Made by a program: the position numbers and the translations under genes. 64,000 bases of DNA from UBA1672 sp051967755 (GTDB taxonomy: Bacteria > Pseudomonadota > Alphaproteobacteria > Micavibrionales > Micavibrionaceae): positions 124,001-188,000 of the forward strand of contig JBQDYD010000005.1 of NCBI GenBank assembly GCA_051967755.1, given 5' to 3'. The notes beneath the pieces were generated by a model. The model was not told the DNA's origin and ran no database searches. It saw nothing but the letters and a program-made list of their open reading frames with translations. How positions within the stretch are numbered: position 1 is the first letter of the stretch; every line of letters begins with the position of its first letter. Of the stretch, positions 28,180-36,991 are shown piece after piece.

Positions 28180-28253
28180 CCAGAGGGATGCAACGGGAGA
28201 GCGCAGCGTCTCCCTTGCCAAGCGTATTGTATTACAATACACAGCTTGCGTTT
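28180..28253 (+). repeat. Structured repeat, copy 1
   Basis: Contains the block AGAGGGATGCAACGGGAGAG-CGCAGCGTCTCCCTTGCCAAG, then stem arms GTATTGT/ACAATAC around a 3-nt loop nested in CAAGC/GCTTG. The first block itself folds by GGGAGA/TCTCCC. Found again at 37190-37262 (same strand) and 28851-28942 (opposite strand). Confidence 0.85.
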
Positions 28254-28298
28254 CGTCTTAAGTCTGTTTTTATGATAAATTATAGCTACGATTAATGG

Positions 28299-28784
28299 TT
28301 ATATGATATTTGCAGTGTTGATTTCTTTAATCTCTAATATCGCCGTTGGTGGTATATGAATATCATAACGGTACTCATCTCCTTCGTCTTGGCCTTCGCT
28401 AAAATAACAGTGTTCAGAATCGATAAGGTCTGTATCTACACTAATTTCATAAGCCCTACTTAAATTTCGTAAGGATTGTAATAACTCTTCTTGCTCAAAA
28501 ATCATATAATGAATTATTTCACCACCCCAATTTGATAAAAGTCCTTCAATTACGCCTAAATTACTATCTTCCAAGTAATCTTGAAAATTTTTATTGAGTA
28601 AACAGATTTCCCCTTGTCTTTCATATGGAATTTGTGGCGTAAAATCTATCCTTTGATGTTGCAAAAGAGAGTTCGCAATATTTATTTTCGTTCTCATTAT
28701 TTCATCATTCGGAATATAAAGACCATTTTCCTCTATATTTATTTTTTCTTCATTCATGAGCCGTGTAAAGTGATAAAGTATCAT
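28299..28784 (-). CDS. Orphan cassette gene, possible ADP-ribosyltransferase-like N-terminus
   Basis: 161 residues. The start MILYHFTRLMNEEKINIEENGLYIPND resembles, at motif level only, the YHFT...I...GL opening of ART-like proteins (RNA 2'-phosphotransferase/DarT type). The rest is acidic (ends LIDSEHCYFSEGQDEGDEYRYDIHIPP) and unrecognised. AT-rich. It lies alone between inverted copies of the structured repeat (copies 1 and 3), which makes it look like an inserted single-gene cassette. Function not assigned. Confidence 0.65.
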   Translation of the reverse strand: MILYHFTRLMNEEKINIEENGLYIPNDEIMRTKINIANSLLQHQRIDFTPQIPYERQGEICLLNKNFQDYLEDSNLGVIEGLLSNWGGEIIHYMIFEQEELLQSLRNLSRAYEISVDTDLIDSEHCYFSEGQDEGDEYRYDIHIPPTAILEIKEINTANII

Positions 28785-28850
28785 TGTCCTTGATCTTCTG
28801 CTTTGTAATATTTAAGCGGCATATATTAAATATAACCATTACAGACGTTC

Positions 28851-28942
28851 CGCAAGATGTGTGTCGTACTACAAATCTTCGATTTTTCGTCAACACATCT
28901 TGGCAAGGGAGACGCTGCGCTCTCCCGTTGCATCCCTCTGGC
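28851..28942 (-). repeat. Structured repeat, copy 3 (opposite strand)
   Basis: On the minus strand it has the same conserved block as copies 1 and 2. The terminal stem is altered: CAAGATGTGT pairs with ACACATCTTG and encloses an extra small hairpin (AAATC/GATTT). The base-pair change relative to the CAAGC/GCTTG stem of the other copies is compensatory. Confidence 0.8.
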
Positions 28943-29009
28943 ACATGGTGTGAAGAGCCATAAAAGGCTCAAAATTTAACATGCCTATAATTGAGATATT
29001 TTTGGGAAA

Positions 29010-31364
29010 TTAATAAACATATCTTTCGATAACACTAAATCGTCCGTCATCAAGCTCTTTTATTTTGTTGCTGAAAATAATTTGGTGTTCGTCAATAGAT
29101 AAAATGTAATCTGTTATCCACTCGATAGATTCTGGTTCAAACCCATATTTCAATAACCATATTTCTCTTTGATTATTTGTTCCGTAGCGTATGTAATTTT
29201 TTAGTGTCAATGCACGAGCATCTTTTGTTTGCTCGTAAAATATGTCCAAAGCTCCAGTTATTGGATCAACAAGGCATTGGGCAATTACCTTATCTAAATA
29301 ATCGTATGTATCATAAACTAACTTGTCATAGTTCAATGAAAGGATTGATTCATTTAGCCCAAATAGAAATGTTTTTCCTGTATTTGATGTCGGAATAGTT
29401 TCTGCCGTTTGTGTAGGTCGTATTTTTAAGGCCGCCTTCAAATTTGAGAATTCAGATTCAGAGATTTCACCTGCTTTTCTTTTTATTCCAAGAGCCCTTT
29501 GTTCATCACGCCTTGATAGAAAAGAATACCTCAGTGAAACTATTTCCTTGAATGATTTTCCTTGTACGCGCCAAAGCATAATAGAAATAGCGATTCCTAA
29601 AATGCTTTTCTCTCTTGTAGAAAGAACGTTTTTCCTTAGATGGCTCAAATAAATTTTTTGAAAACTGTCTTTAATTTTCTTTCTTTCTGCATCGGGTAAT
29701 TTTCTGTACTCTTTCTCCGTTATTAGGCTTGATTTGTTAATAAATTTGTCAAGAATAAGCCGTATATCATTAGATACATTTTTATCTTTTATCCGCTTAA
29801 TCTGTGTTTCAGTTAAATTTAGTTCCGTGTTAAATGTATCATTCTGGATAGCTTCGGCTAAGTCTTTTTGATCTTCGGGAATTTTAGAAATGTCTTGATC
29901 CAATAAGCTTTTTTCTTGGAGCTGAACCGTCTTCTGTAGACGGTTTGCAAACAATTTTTTATTGCTGTTATTGATGATTACGTATCCGTAGTCAAAAGTA
30001 TTATCTTCATGTGAAGTACGGCCTGAACGTCCGATTAAATTTTTTAAACCCAAAATTTTTTGATCTTCGTTTCCGTAGAATTTAAAATTATCAATCCAAA
30101 CGGCATCAAAAGGCATATTAATACCTTGAATAAGAGTTGAAGTTGCAAAACAAATTTTACAATGTCCTTCATTAACAAACTGCTCTATTAACAGTCTCGC
30201 TTTAAGTGGGATTGATCCATGATGGATAACAATTCCTCTTTCCATCAGATCAATCATTGATGAATGCTTTTCTATTCCTTCTGTTGCCCCTATATAATCT
30301 TGGAGTGTTGAAATGATTTTTTTTGCATTTTTATTTTGGACTTTTGGGCACAATTCTACGTAATGACTAAATTCTTTTATGTGAAAGTTTTTGTAAATTT
30401 TATCTTTTGAGATGTATATTAATAACGTCCTGTTCTTTTTCAATAATTGTGTGGCGATATCGTTTGTTAAGTTTACTTTATCTATGGATTTTATGTTGTC
30501 ATTGTAGGGTGAAAAGAAGTGGAATTCGTTGTTTTTATGTAATGAAATAAAAACTTTTCCTACGCTGTGTTGATCGTAGTGCATAAAGGAACAGTTTTTT
30601 GTAAAACCATGTTTTTTAAGCTGAGCATCAGGGTTTTGTATAAATGGGTGAGTAAAAACTTTTTTTGCCTGAGGAGTAACTCTATTGGAACGCCTTACAA
30701 ATGCATCAAATGTCATTCCTCGAATGTCTTCTTCGGAGATTTGAGCTTCATCAAATAAGAATAACCCTACATTTAATTCATGAATAATCCTGAATAAATC
30801 GCCGCCTCTTTCAGGAGTAATAATGTAAATTCTTCTGTCTGTATTAGCCTTATTTATATTTTCTGGAAATTCCATAACAAGGACTGATTTATCATTCTGA
30901 AGGTTGCGTTTTACTGCTGCCATATATTCAGCTATAAGTGCACGAGAAGGTACTACTACCACTATGTCTTGAGTAAAGTCTTTTATGATCTCACGAAAAA
31001 TAAACGATTTACCTGTGCTAGTAGGTGCAGAAAATGAAAAAAATTGCCTATTTAATATTTCATCGTAAATGTCTGCTTGCACAGGGGTTAGTTTTATCCC
31101 CGCACCCGACTGAATTGCTTCAGAGTAGGCATTATAAACAGCTTCAAATATATTTTGAGGATTGCCCGTTTTAAAAAATAACCCAAGCACAAAAACTAGG
31201 CGCCGCTCATAAAGCTTAAAAGTCTCAGGATGACGGATTTTAATATATGCTAAAGTTTCAAAATCAGGTGCATAGACAGGACCAGATGTGTGAATGCGAA
31301 ATATTATATCTTTCAAAAGCGCGTGTATATCCGCAGTTCCTGTAATGATTGCTTTCAGTGACAT
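29010..31364 (-). CDS. Superfamily 2 helicase, HamB/AbpB-like
   Basis: 784 residues. Q-motif-like LTPVQADIYDEIL (92-104), Walker A APTSTGKS (113-120), Walker B variant DEAQ (~205-208), FATSTLIQGINMP (~406-418) and arginine-finger motif LIGRSGRTS (443-451): a complete SF2 helicase core with a long C-terminal region. Its start codon shares one base with the stop of the nuclease-like gene upstream (TAATG), so both are co-translated. The pair matches the layout of Hachiman (HamA-HamB) and E. coli AbpA-AbpB phage-defence systems. The system name is inferred from motifs and gene order. Confidence 0.85.
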   Translation of the reverse strand: MSLKAIITGTADIHALLKDIIFRIHTSGPVYAPDFETLAYIKIRHPETFKLYERRLVFVLGLFFKTGNPQNIFEAVYNAYSEAIQSGAGIKLTPVQADIYDEILNRQFFSFSAPTSTGKSFIFREIIKDFTQDIVVVVPSRALIAEYMAAVKRNLQNDKSVLVMEFPENINKANTDRRIYIITPERGGDLFRIIHELNVGLFLFDEAQISEEDIRGMTFDAFVRRSNRVTPQAKKVFTHPFIQNPDAQLKKHGFTKNCSFMHYDQHSVGKVFISLHKNNEFHFFSPYNDNIKSIDKVNLTNDIATQLLKKNRTLLIYISKDKIYKNFHIKEFSHYVELCPKVQNKNAKKIISTLQDYIGATEGIEKHSSMIDLMERGIVIHHGSIPLKARLLIEQFVNEGHCKICFATSTLIQGINMPFDAVWIDNFKFYGNEDQKILGLKNLIGRSGRTSHEDNTFDYGYVIINNSNKKLFANRLQKTVQLQEKSLLDQDISKIPEDQKDLAEAIQNDTFNTELNLTETQIKRIKDKNVSNDIRLILDKFINKSSLITEKEYRKLPDAERKKIKDSFQKIYLSHLRKNVLSTREKSILGIAISIMLWRVQGKSFKEIVSLRYSFLSRRDEQRALGIKRKAGEISESEFSNLKAALKIRPTQTAETIPTSNTGKTFLFGLNESILSLNYDKLVYDTYDYLDKVIAQCLVDPITGALDIFYEQTKDARALTLKNYIRYGTNNQREIWLLKYGFEPESIEWITDYILSIDEHQIIFSNKIKELDDGRFSVIERYVY

Positions 31365-32062
31365 TAACTAGCAAACTCCATACCTATAATATAGAGTTCA
31401 GAATACTCCAAAAGTGGCTTTGCTAGAGTTGAAGTCAAGGCATTACTCATAACTGTTTCAGGACTTTTTGCGTTTAATGAAAAAGCGGCTGAATAACCTT
31501 TAAATCCATTGCGGAACCGTTCAGTGGGAAAAATTCCAATTATTTGCTCTAAATCGACTAAATCCATGGCGTCTTTCTTCTCAGAAATTAGATCATTAAT
31601 TTGATTGAATGCTGTTCCATGTGGACTTGGAGGATTGGATTTATATTTAGCTTCACCAAAAATTACAACGCTATCTGGATTTACACTGTGAAAGTCAAAT
31701 CCAGGATTGCCGCTTTTTTGCTCTTTCCAAAGCTCTGATATAGCTACCTTTTTATGGCCGTATTCTTCAGATAATACTGTAACTGCGGAAACAGAAATCA
31801 CATATTCCCCAGTCTCCTCTGTAAGCGGACTGTTTCCTCCGTTGAATATTTCCTCGGTAAGTTTCTTTATAGTTCTTTCAGATGCTATTGAATACTTTAG
31901 CTGTGCATTTGGATTTCCCAGGCGTTCTATCCAACTTGTATTGCGAATATTATCAAACACCTCTTGAATTTTTCCCTGCACATCATTTACTTGTACATGT
32001 ACCAAGTAAACTTTGCATTTTCCTATGGTCTGCTCATTTTTGCTTTTTATTAATGAACTCAA
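31364..32062 (-). CDS. PD-(D/E)XK-type protein, HamA/DUF1837-like
   Basis: 232 residues. Putative nuclease residues: Glu86 or nearby in TGEYVISVSAVTVL, Asp123 in PGFDFHS and Glu137/Lys139 in FGEAKYKS, followed by PHGTAFNQIND. This is the arrangement of DUF1837/HamA proteins, the nuclease partner of HamB helicase in Hachiman. First gene of the two-gene operon; AT-rich. Alternative: another nuclease-helicase defence type with the same fold. Confidence 0.7.
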   Translation of the reverse strand: MSSLIKSKNEQTIGKCKVYLVHVQVNDVQGKIQEVFDNIRNTSWIERLGNPNAQLKYSIASERTIKKLTEEIFNGGNSPLTEETGEYVISVSAVTVLSEEYGHKKVAISELWKEQKSGNPGFDFHSVNPDSVVIFGEAKYKSNPPSPHGTAFNQINDLISEKKDAMDLVDLEQIIGIFPTERFRNGFKGYSAAFSLNAKSPETVMSNALTSTLAKPLLEYSELYIIGMEFAS

Positions 32063-32223
32063 TTAATTTTCCACTTAAGAAAGTAATTTTACGAAACACA
32101 ATTAAACAACCTATAGTAAATAGAGTGCAATGTCTTTAATATTTTTTAGTGTAAACTACCGATATATATAGTTTTAAGTACGCGGAGATTAACGCCTTTG
32201 TTAGAAAACAATTATATTTTGCT

Positions 32224-32709
32224 ATGATAAAAGCTGTTCAAGAATTTTTTTATTGGAGTGACTGGTTTGACTACATGGTAACCAAAAGACTCTCTCACTT
32301 AAAAACAAATTGGGAGCTAATATGGGATCATGAGACTCGTATATATGTGGAAGAAGATGATAGTTTTGCACGCATTCTCAATGATTTGGTTTATGAAATT
32401 AGCGTGATATCTCCGCCAGAAAATTATCACGATTGTGAGGATAGACTAGCTGAGTTTTGCAAGGGAAAGTTAGGTTGGCAGATTGAAAAAGTTAGAGGGC
32501 GTTGGGAAGGCGCACCTTATTCATACATATTGGAGCAAGGGGCTTTTGATGATATAGGCCAAAGAGATTTATGTTTGGCCATACGTGGTAGAGTTCAGGC
32601 GGCAATAGATAGGGGGCAAGAGCATTTCGATGATATGGAGGAGTTGCATCAAAAGATGTTAGCAGAAATTTTTGTAATTCTCCTCTATCATAGAGAAATG
32701 CAAATATGA
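32224..32709 (+). CDS. Hypothetical protein, divergent from the nuclease-helicase pair
   Basis: 161 residues, Trp/Tyr-rich N-terminus (EFFYWSDWFDYMVTKRL), mostly helical, acidic; no signal peptide and no family recognised. It is transcribed away from the nuclease-helicase operon from a 161-bp shared region. It could be an accessory of that system or an independent cargo gene. Confidence 0.55.
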   Translation: MIKAVQEFFYWSDWFDYMVTKRLSHLKTNWELIWDHETRIYVEEDDSFARILNDLVYEISVISPPENYHDCEDRLAEFCKGKLGWQIEKVRGRWEGAPYSYILEQGAFDDIGQRDLCLAIRGRVQAAIDRGQEHFDDMEELHQKMLAEIFVILLYHREMQI

Positions 32710-32902
32710 GATACGAGTTAATCCATGTTTGTGTTGTTCAAAACAATTTTCCACACCTTCAAAACCTCAAATAATTGGTTTACACTTTGTCGGTCAAGGC
32801 GCACAACCTACGAATTGATGCGAACCTGTTATTCAAGACTTTAACCCACTGGAAAGTTATTCTCAACTCATCATAATAGCTTTGTGAATAGATTCTGGGA
32901 TG

Positions 32903-32957
32903 TACCCATATCGGGTATATTCAATAATTGACAAAATACCCGTTTTGGGTATATTCT
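32903..32957 (+). promoter_or_regulatory. Toxin-antitoxin promoter with two operator palindromes
   Basis: A -35 TTGACA (32928-32933) and -10 TATTCT (32952-32957) are separated by 18 bp. One palindrome (ATACCC-5-GGGTAT, 32936-32952) fills the spacer and touches the -10. A second (TACCC-5-GGGTA, 32903-32917) lies about 35 bp upstream, roughly on the same helix face. This is the expected layout for co-operative autorepression by an antitoxin or antitoxin-toxin complex. Confidence 0.75.
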
Positions 32958-32973
32958 AGGGAAAGATTGCGAA

Positions 32974-33303
32974 ATGCTGACTGTAATTGAAAACCCGTAT
33001 TTTTTACGCAAGGCGGAAAAGATACTTACAGAAGAGCAAAGAATTGAGCTGGTTGATTTTATCAGCGTCAATTTTGATAAAGGCGATGTCATGGCTGGCA
33101 CGGGCGGCGTTCGGAAAATCCGTTTCGCCCACCAGTCTGGAAAAGGTAAAAGCGGCGCAAGCCGTGTTGTTTACCTTGTGATTGATGAATTTGGATATAT
33201 CCACTTGCTGGATATTTTTGAGAAGAACGAGAAAAGCAATCTGAGCCAAGGTGAAAAGAACGAGATTAAGAAGCTTGTAGAGATTTTGAAAAAGAGGAAA
33301 TAA
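32974..33303 (+). CDS. RelE/HigB-family toxin
   Basis: 109 residues, basic. Segments FLRKAEKILTEEQRIELVDFI, GDVMAGTGGVRKIRFAH and SRVVYLVIDEFGYIHLLDIFEKNEKSNLSQGEKNEIKKL match RelE-superfamily toxins of the HigB type, in which the toxin gene precedes the antitoxin. Such toxins cleave mRNA at the ribosome. It starts 17 bp after the promoter's -10 box and is followed 2 bp later by the antitoxin gene. Confidence 0.85.
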   Translation: MLTVIENPYFLRKAEKILTEEQRIELVDFISVNFDKGDVMAGTGGVRKIRFAHQSGKGKSGASRVVYLVIDEFGYIHLLDIFEKNEKSNLSQGEKNEIKKLVEILKKRK

Positions 33304-33305
33304 CC

Positions 33306-33575
33306 ATGAGCGAACTATTTGAAAGCCTGAAAGCTGGACTGGAAAGCGCAATTAACGAGCCAGAAAAGGCCGTGAAGCATGAGATTTCAGAAGTGCGCCG
33401 TATCCGCACCAAGCTGAATATGAGCGTCCGTGAGTTTGCGGAAACCTTTCACCTGCCCAAACGCACAGTTGAAAAATGGGATATGCAAGATAGCGGCCTG
33501 ACTGGCGCGGCATCTACCCTCATGAAGATCATCGATAAAAACCCAAAAGCCGCGATGAAGGCTTTGCAGGAGTAA
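33306..33575 (+). CDS. HigA-like XRE antitoxin
   Basis: 89 residues. Helix-turn-helix of the XRE type (RTKLNMSVREFAETFHLPKRTVEKWDMQ) after a short acidic N-terminal arm. It neutralises the upstream RelE/HigB toxin and probably binds the GGGTAT palindromes at 32903-32952. Confidence 0.87.
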   Translation: MSELFESLKAGLESAINEPEKAVKHEISEVRRIRTKLNMSVREFAETFHLPKRTVEKWDMQDSGLTGAASTLMKIIDKNPKAAMKALQE

Positions 33576-33624
33576 GAATGCCTTCAAAATCAACACCAGA
33601 AACCAAGCGATAAAAGGATGAGCC

Positions 33625-34260
33625 ATGCAAGTTACGCCTGTTATATTTGAGCCTATACTACGTGTCTTCAAATTTTTCTATGATTGCAGGTCAGACAATA
33701 AAAAACACCGATTAGAAATGCGCAGGAAGGCATACGATGATCATTTCATTACAGCTTTTGAAAAAATGGAAAAAATTCATATTAATTATATGAAATCATT
33801 TCATGAATTTGTAGATATATGCTTAGAAATGAAAACTCCAAACCATCAATTACTTCGAGAATTTAGAAGATATGGCATAGAGTACTCACACTGGAGAGAA
33901 GGCGTTAGAAATTTTTCCAAGACAGCATCTTCATTGGCTGAAAACTTTAGTGATGAAAAAGAAAAGGCTGCAATTGAAGAATTCGTAAAGTCTATCGATG
34001 AGTATTTTCAAGCATCTATTTACGATCGACATTATCGATCATGGTTTAGTGGATTTTTAAGCGTATTTGAAGACCAAGTAAAAGCAGGTATTAGCCCATG
34101 GGACTACGATTACTCTCGAATAATCTGCTCTGGTGACGATCCTAAAATAACGTTTATCAATTCAATTAATCGCGTATGTAAAGACGTTCTCCCGCAGAAT
34201 TGGAAGAACATTTGCATAGCACATGACAATATTAGGTCGGTATTCTGCCAGTACTCTTAA
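33625..34260 (+). CDS. Hypothetical protein in the island
   Basis: 211 residues, soluble, mainly helical (long amphipathic stretches near FEKMEKIHINYMKSFHEFVD and KEKAAIEEFVKSIDEYF); no membrane segment and no known motif. AT-rich like the helicase pair. Starts 49 bp after the antitoxin gene and may share its transcript. Function unknown. Confidence 0.6.
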   Translation: MQVTPVIFEPILRVFKFFYDCRSDNKKHRLEMRRKAYDDHFITAFEKMEKIHINYMKSFHEFVDICLEMKTPNHQLLREFRRYGIEYSHWREGVRNFSKTASSLAENFSDEKEKAAIEEFVKSIDEYFQASIYDRHYRSWFSGFLSVFEDQVKAGISPWDYDYSRIICSGDDPKITFINSINRVCKDVLPQNWKNICIAHDNIRSVFCQYS

Positions 34261-34325
34261 TTAAACACTTAATATATTAATACTAGTCGCCCAGCTATAC
34301 GCTTCCCTACGTCTATCATGGGGGC
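34261..34325. other. Candidate transfer-origin region upstream of mobC
   Basis: A 65-bp gap directly before the mobilisation genes. It contains a perfect 12-bp palindrome (TTAATATATTAA, 34269-34280) and a GC-richer stretch up to the mobC start. Relaxase operons often carry oriT here. No nic site consensus can be assigned, so this is a position-based suggestion only. Confidence 0.25.
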
Positions 34326-34703
34326 ATGAGCGACACCAAGACAAAAAAGCCGAAACCGTTTTCCTTACGCCTGAGCGTTGAGGAACGGGAGCTTTTGGAT
34401 GAGCTTGCGGGTACAAAACCACTCGGCGCATATATTCGTGAAACCCTCCTGAGCAATGCCAAACCGCGCAGAAGTCGTACATCCCGCCCGAAGGAAGACG
34501 ACATCATCCTTGCGCAGATTTTAGCGCAGCTCGGCGCATCACGTATTCCCAACAACATCAACCAACTGGCCAGAGCCGCAAACACAGGCAGCCTGCTTGT
34601 CACCGATGATGTTTTGCATGACCTGAATGAAGCCATTGAGAACATCGCATTCATCAAAGAAACACTTATTAAAGTGCTTGGCCTGAGAGATGAATGCCTA
34701 TGA
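34326..34703 (+). CDS. MobC-like relaxosome accessory protein
   Basis: 125 residues. N-terminal ribbon-helix-helix-like segment (FSLRLSVEERELLDELAG) and the MobC hallmark NNINQLARAANTGSL. MobC proteins bind oriT and help the relaxase open the DNA. Overlaps the relaxase gene by 10 bp. Confidence 0.85.
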   Translation: MSDTKTKKPKPFSLRLSVEERELLDELAGTKPLGAYIRETLLSNAKPRRSRTSRPKEDDIILAQILAQLGASRIPNNINQLARAANTGSLLVTDDVLHDLNEAIENIAFIKETLIKVLGLRDECL

Positions 34704-35916
34704 TTATCGAGGGCAATCAAAGAGGTCACGCAAAACAGCTTGCCAATCACTTGCTGAATGATCGGGATAATGACCATGTCACCGTCCATGAGATCACAGG
34801 GTTTTCATCCGAAACCGTTCATGGCGCTTTTCAAGAAATTCAAGCCACAAGCCGCGCAACACGCTGCACACAATTTCTGTTTTCAGTTTCTCTTAATCCC
34901 CCGCAAGATGAAATCGCGACCAATGAAACCTTTGAAAAAGCCCTTACCGACATTGAACAGAAAATGGGGATTGAGGGACAGCCGCGCGTTGTCGTCTTCC
35001 ATGAAAAAGAAGGAAGGCGGCACGCGCATTGCGTCTGGTCACGCATTGATGCGCAAAGCATGACAGCCATAAACCTGCCGTTTTACAAAAAGAAACTGAA
35101 TGAAATCTCCAAGGACATCTATCTCGAACAGGGTTGGAATATGCCCAAGGGCTTTATTGATAAGCAATATACAAACCCGCTCAACTTCACGCGTGAAGAA
35201 TGGCAACAGGCCAAGCGCCAAGATGATGATCCGCGCATGCTCTGCAAAATCACGGCTTCACGCTAGCCAAGGGAGATCGACGCGGATTTGTCGCCGTCGA
35301 TTATAAGGGCGAAGTCTATTCCCTTAGTCGCTGGACGGGTTTAAAAACCCGCGCCCTGAATGCTTGTTTGAAACAAGAGGATTTACCATCCGTACAGCAA
35401 GCTAAAACCAAAATCGCTGAGATCATGACGGATATTCTTCAAAAACATATCAATGTTGTGAGGCAGGAGCGCAGTAAAAAGTATCAGCCTCTTAAGAGCG
35501 CGCTTATGAACTTACGGGAACGTCACCGCACAGAGCGTTCAGCATTAGAACTGAGGCACAGTGAACGCCAGAGGCACGAGGAAACGCAGCGCCAAGAACG
35601 TATGCCCAGAGGGTTTAAAGGCGTGCTTGCCCGTATAACCGGCAAGCATCGCCGCATTCAGGAAGAGAACAGACAAGACGCGCTGCAATGCCAAACGCGA
35701 GATCAGAAGGAAAAGCAGGAACTCATCACCAAACAATTACAAGAGCGCGGCCGTCTGCAAGATCATGTTCAAAATCTACGCAGTGAGCATAATGAAACCA
35801 TGCTACAAATGCGCAAAGACATCGGCACATATATGGAGATGAAAGAGCGCAACAGCTCCGAACCCGTTGAATTTAAACCGCAGCAGCAAGACCGCGGCGG
35901 GTATACGATGGGGTGA
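34694..35916 (+). pseudogene. MobA/VirD2-type relaxase, disrupted
   Basis: The first frame (34694-35266, 190 residues) carries the relaxase N-terminus with the His motif RRHAHCVWSRID and stops shortly after the QDDDPRM segment. In a second frame the protein clearly resumes from about 35230 (HALQNHGFTLAKGDRRGFVAVDYKGEVYSLSRW) and runs to 35916 through a long charged coiled-coil tail. In intact relaxases ~20 residues normally lie between these parts, so a small frame-changing deletion is likely. The second part has no start codon near its beginning. Self- or helper-driven mobilisation is therefore probably lost. Confidence 0.85.
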
Positions 35917-35959
35917 ATTACGAATTACAGATTATAACATACAATATTGGGGCTAAATT

Positions 35960-36859
35960 TTATTTTTTAAATGTTCCACATGCCAAATAGGCATAAGCAC
36001 CAGTCGCGCCATTCCTGCCTATCATGGGGATATTCCTCTCTAAATCACTATCATCAATGGGAGCAGGATTTTGTAGTCTAGATTCATTGACTTTAATATT
36101 GCTTAGATTTTTTTCGACTACTTCTCGGATGTGCTGAGAAAACTCTTGATTAGCAAATGGCGCAATTACAATATAGTCAATTAACTCATTTTTGTTAAAA
36201 GTCAGTCTATTTTTTGCAGGTTGATCTTGTCCGTTAAAGAATACAACTCTTGCCTCTTTAGCAAATGCATACTCCTTTTGCTTATACATAAATGGTAAGA
36301 TTAATCCCTTAGCATTATCAGCATTAAGATTTCTAAGAACATTATTAGATCCAATCCCCCAAAATTCACTGTTAAAACGAGGTATTTCAAGTGAGTCATG
36401 ATCTATATAATTTACCAAACTAATGAATAACCGCTGCATTTGGGAATTACTTTCATATCCAAAAGAGGATAATATACGTCTAGGTGACGATTTTATAGCT
36501 ACTGCCATTTTCATGTCAGTATATGTATTCCATAAAGCATAACTTTCCTCTCGTACTGCCGTCCAACAAGAAAAAGAGTATTCCCTATCCCGATGTAGAT
36601 ATGATTTTTTAAAAAAGCGAATAGCGTCTTGAGCTAACATCTTTATGTCTGCTTGATAGCGTTCGACCGATTTATTTTGTTTAAACAGCTCCTCCCACGT
36701 TCCCGTTTCCAAAAGACTTACAGGTGGATATGATTCCCATTTATCACCAAATTCATAAGCGGATGCAAAATAAAGTTCATTTGTGTTTATAAAGTCTATA
36801 AATTTATCAAAAGCCATGTAACGCCATAAAGTATCATCTAAACCCAAATTACCTGCCAT
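35960..36859 (-). CDS. DUF2971 family protein
   Basis: 299 residues. Typical DUF2971 segments: LWRYMAFDKFIDFINTNELYFASAYEFGDKWES (shown as pattern), FSCWTAVREESYALWNTYTDMKMAVAI and the late AKEARVVFF. No signal peptide. DUF2971 proteins are common cargo of mobile elements and defence islands, with function unresolved. AT-rich. Its promoter side faces the hairpin run at 36992. Confidence 0.82.
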   Translation of the reverse strand: MAGNLGLDDTLWRYMAFDKFIDFINTNELYFASAYEFGDKWESYPPVSLLETGTWEELFKQNKSVERYQADIKMLAQDAIRFFKKSYLHRDREYSFSCWTAVREESYALWNTYTDMKMAVAIKSSPRRILSSFGYESNSQMQRLFISLVNYIDHDSLEIPRFNSEFWGIGSNNVLRNLNADNAKGLILPFMYKQKEYAFAKEARVVFFNGQDQPAKNRLTFNKNELIDYIVIAPFANQEFSQHIREVVEKNLSNIKVNESRLQNPAPIDDSDLERNIPMIGRNGATGAYAYLACGTFKK

Positions 36860-36991
36860 CTAGTAAATATCCTTAAAAATTAATAAATGTTGCATCTTCT
36901 CTCATATACTCAATTTAAAACAATCTATTAACCATAAGCTACATTTGTAAAGCGGTTTAACTACTATTTCTCAACTATTATCAAAACGCCT

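Noticed and set aside
28180..28253. Integron attC site
   Set aside because: The repeat has nested stems, but the R' and R'' consensus core (GTTRRRY) is not present, and no tyrosine integrase is nearby.
28750..28944. 64-residue open frame on the minus strand
   Set aside because: It begins inside structured repeat copy 3 and has no coding features.
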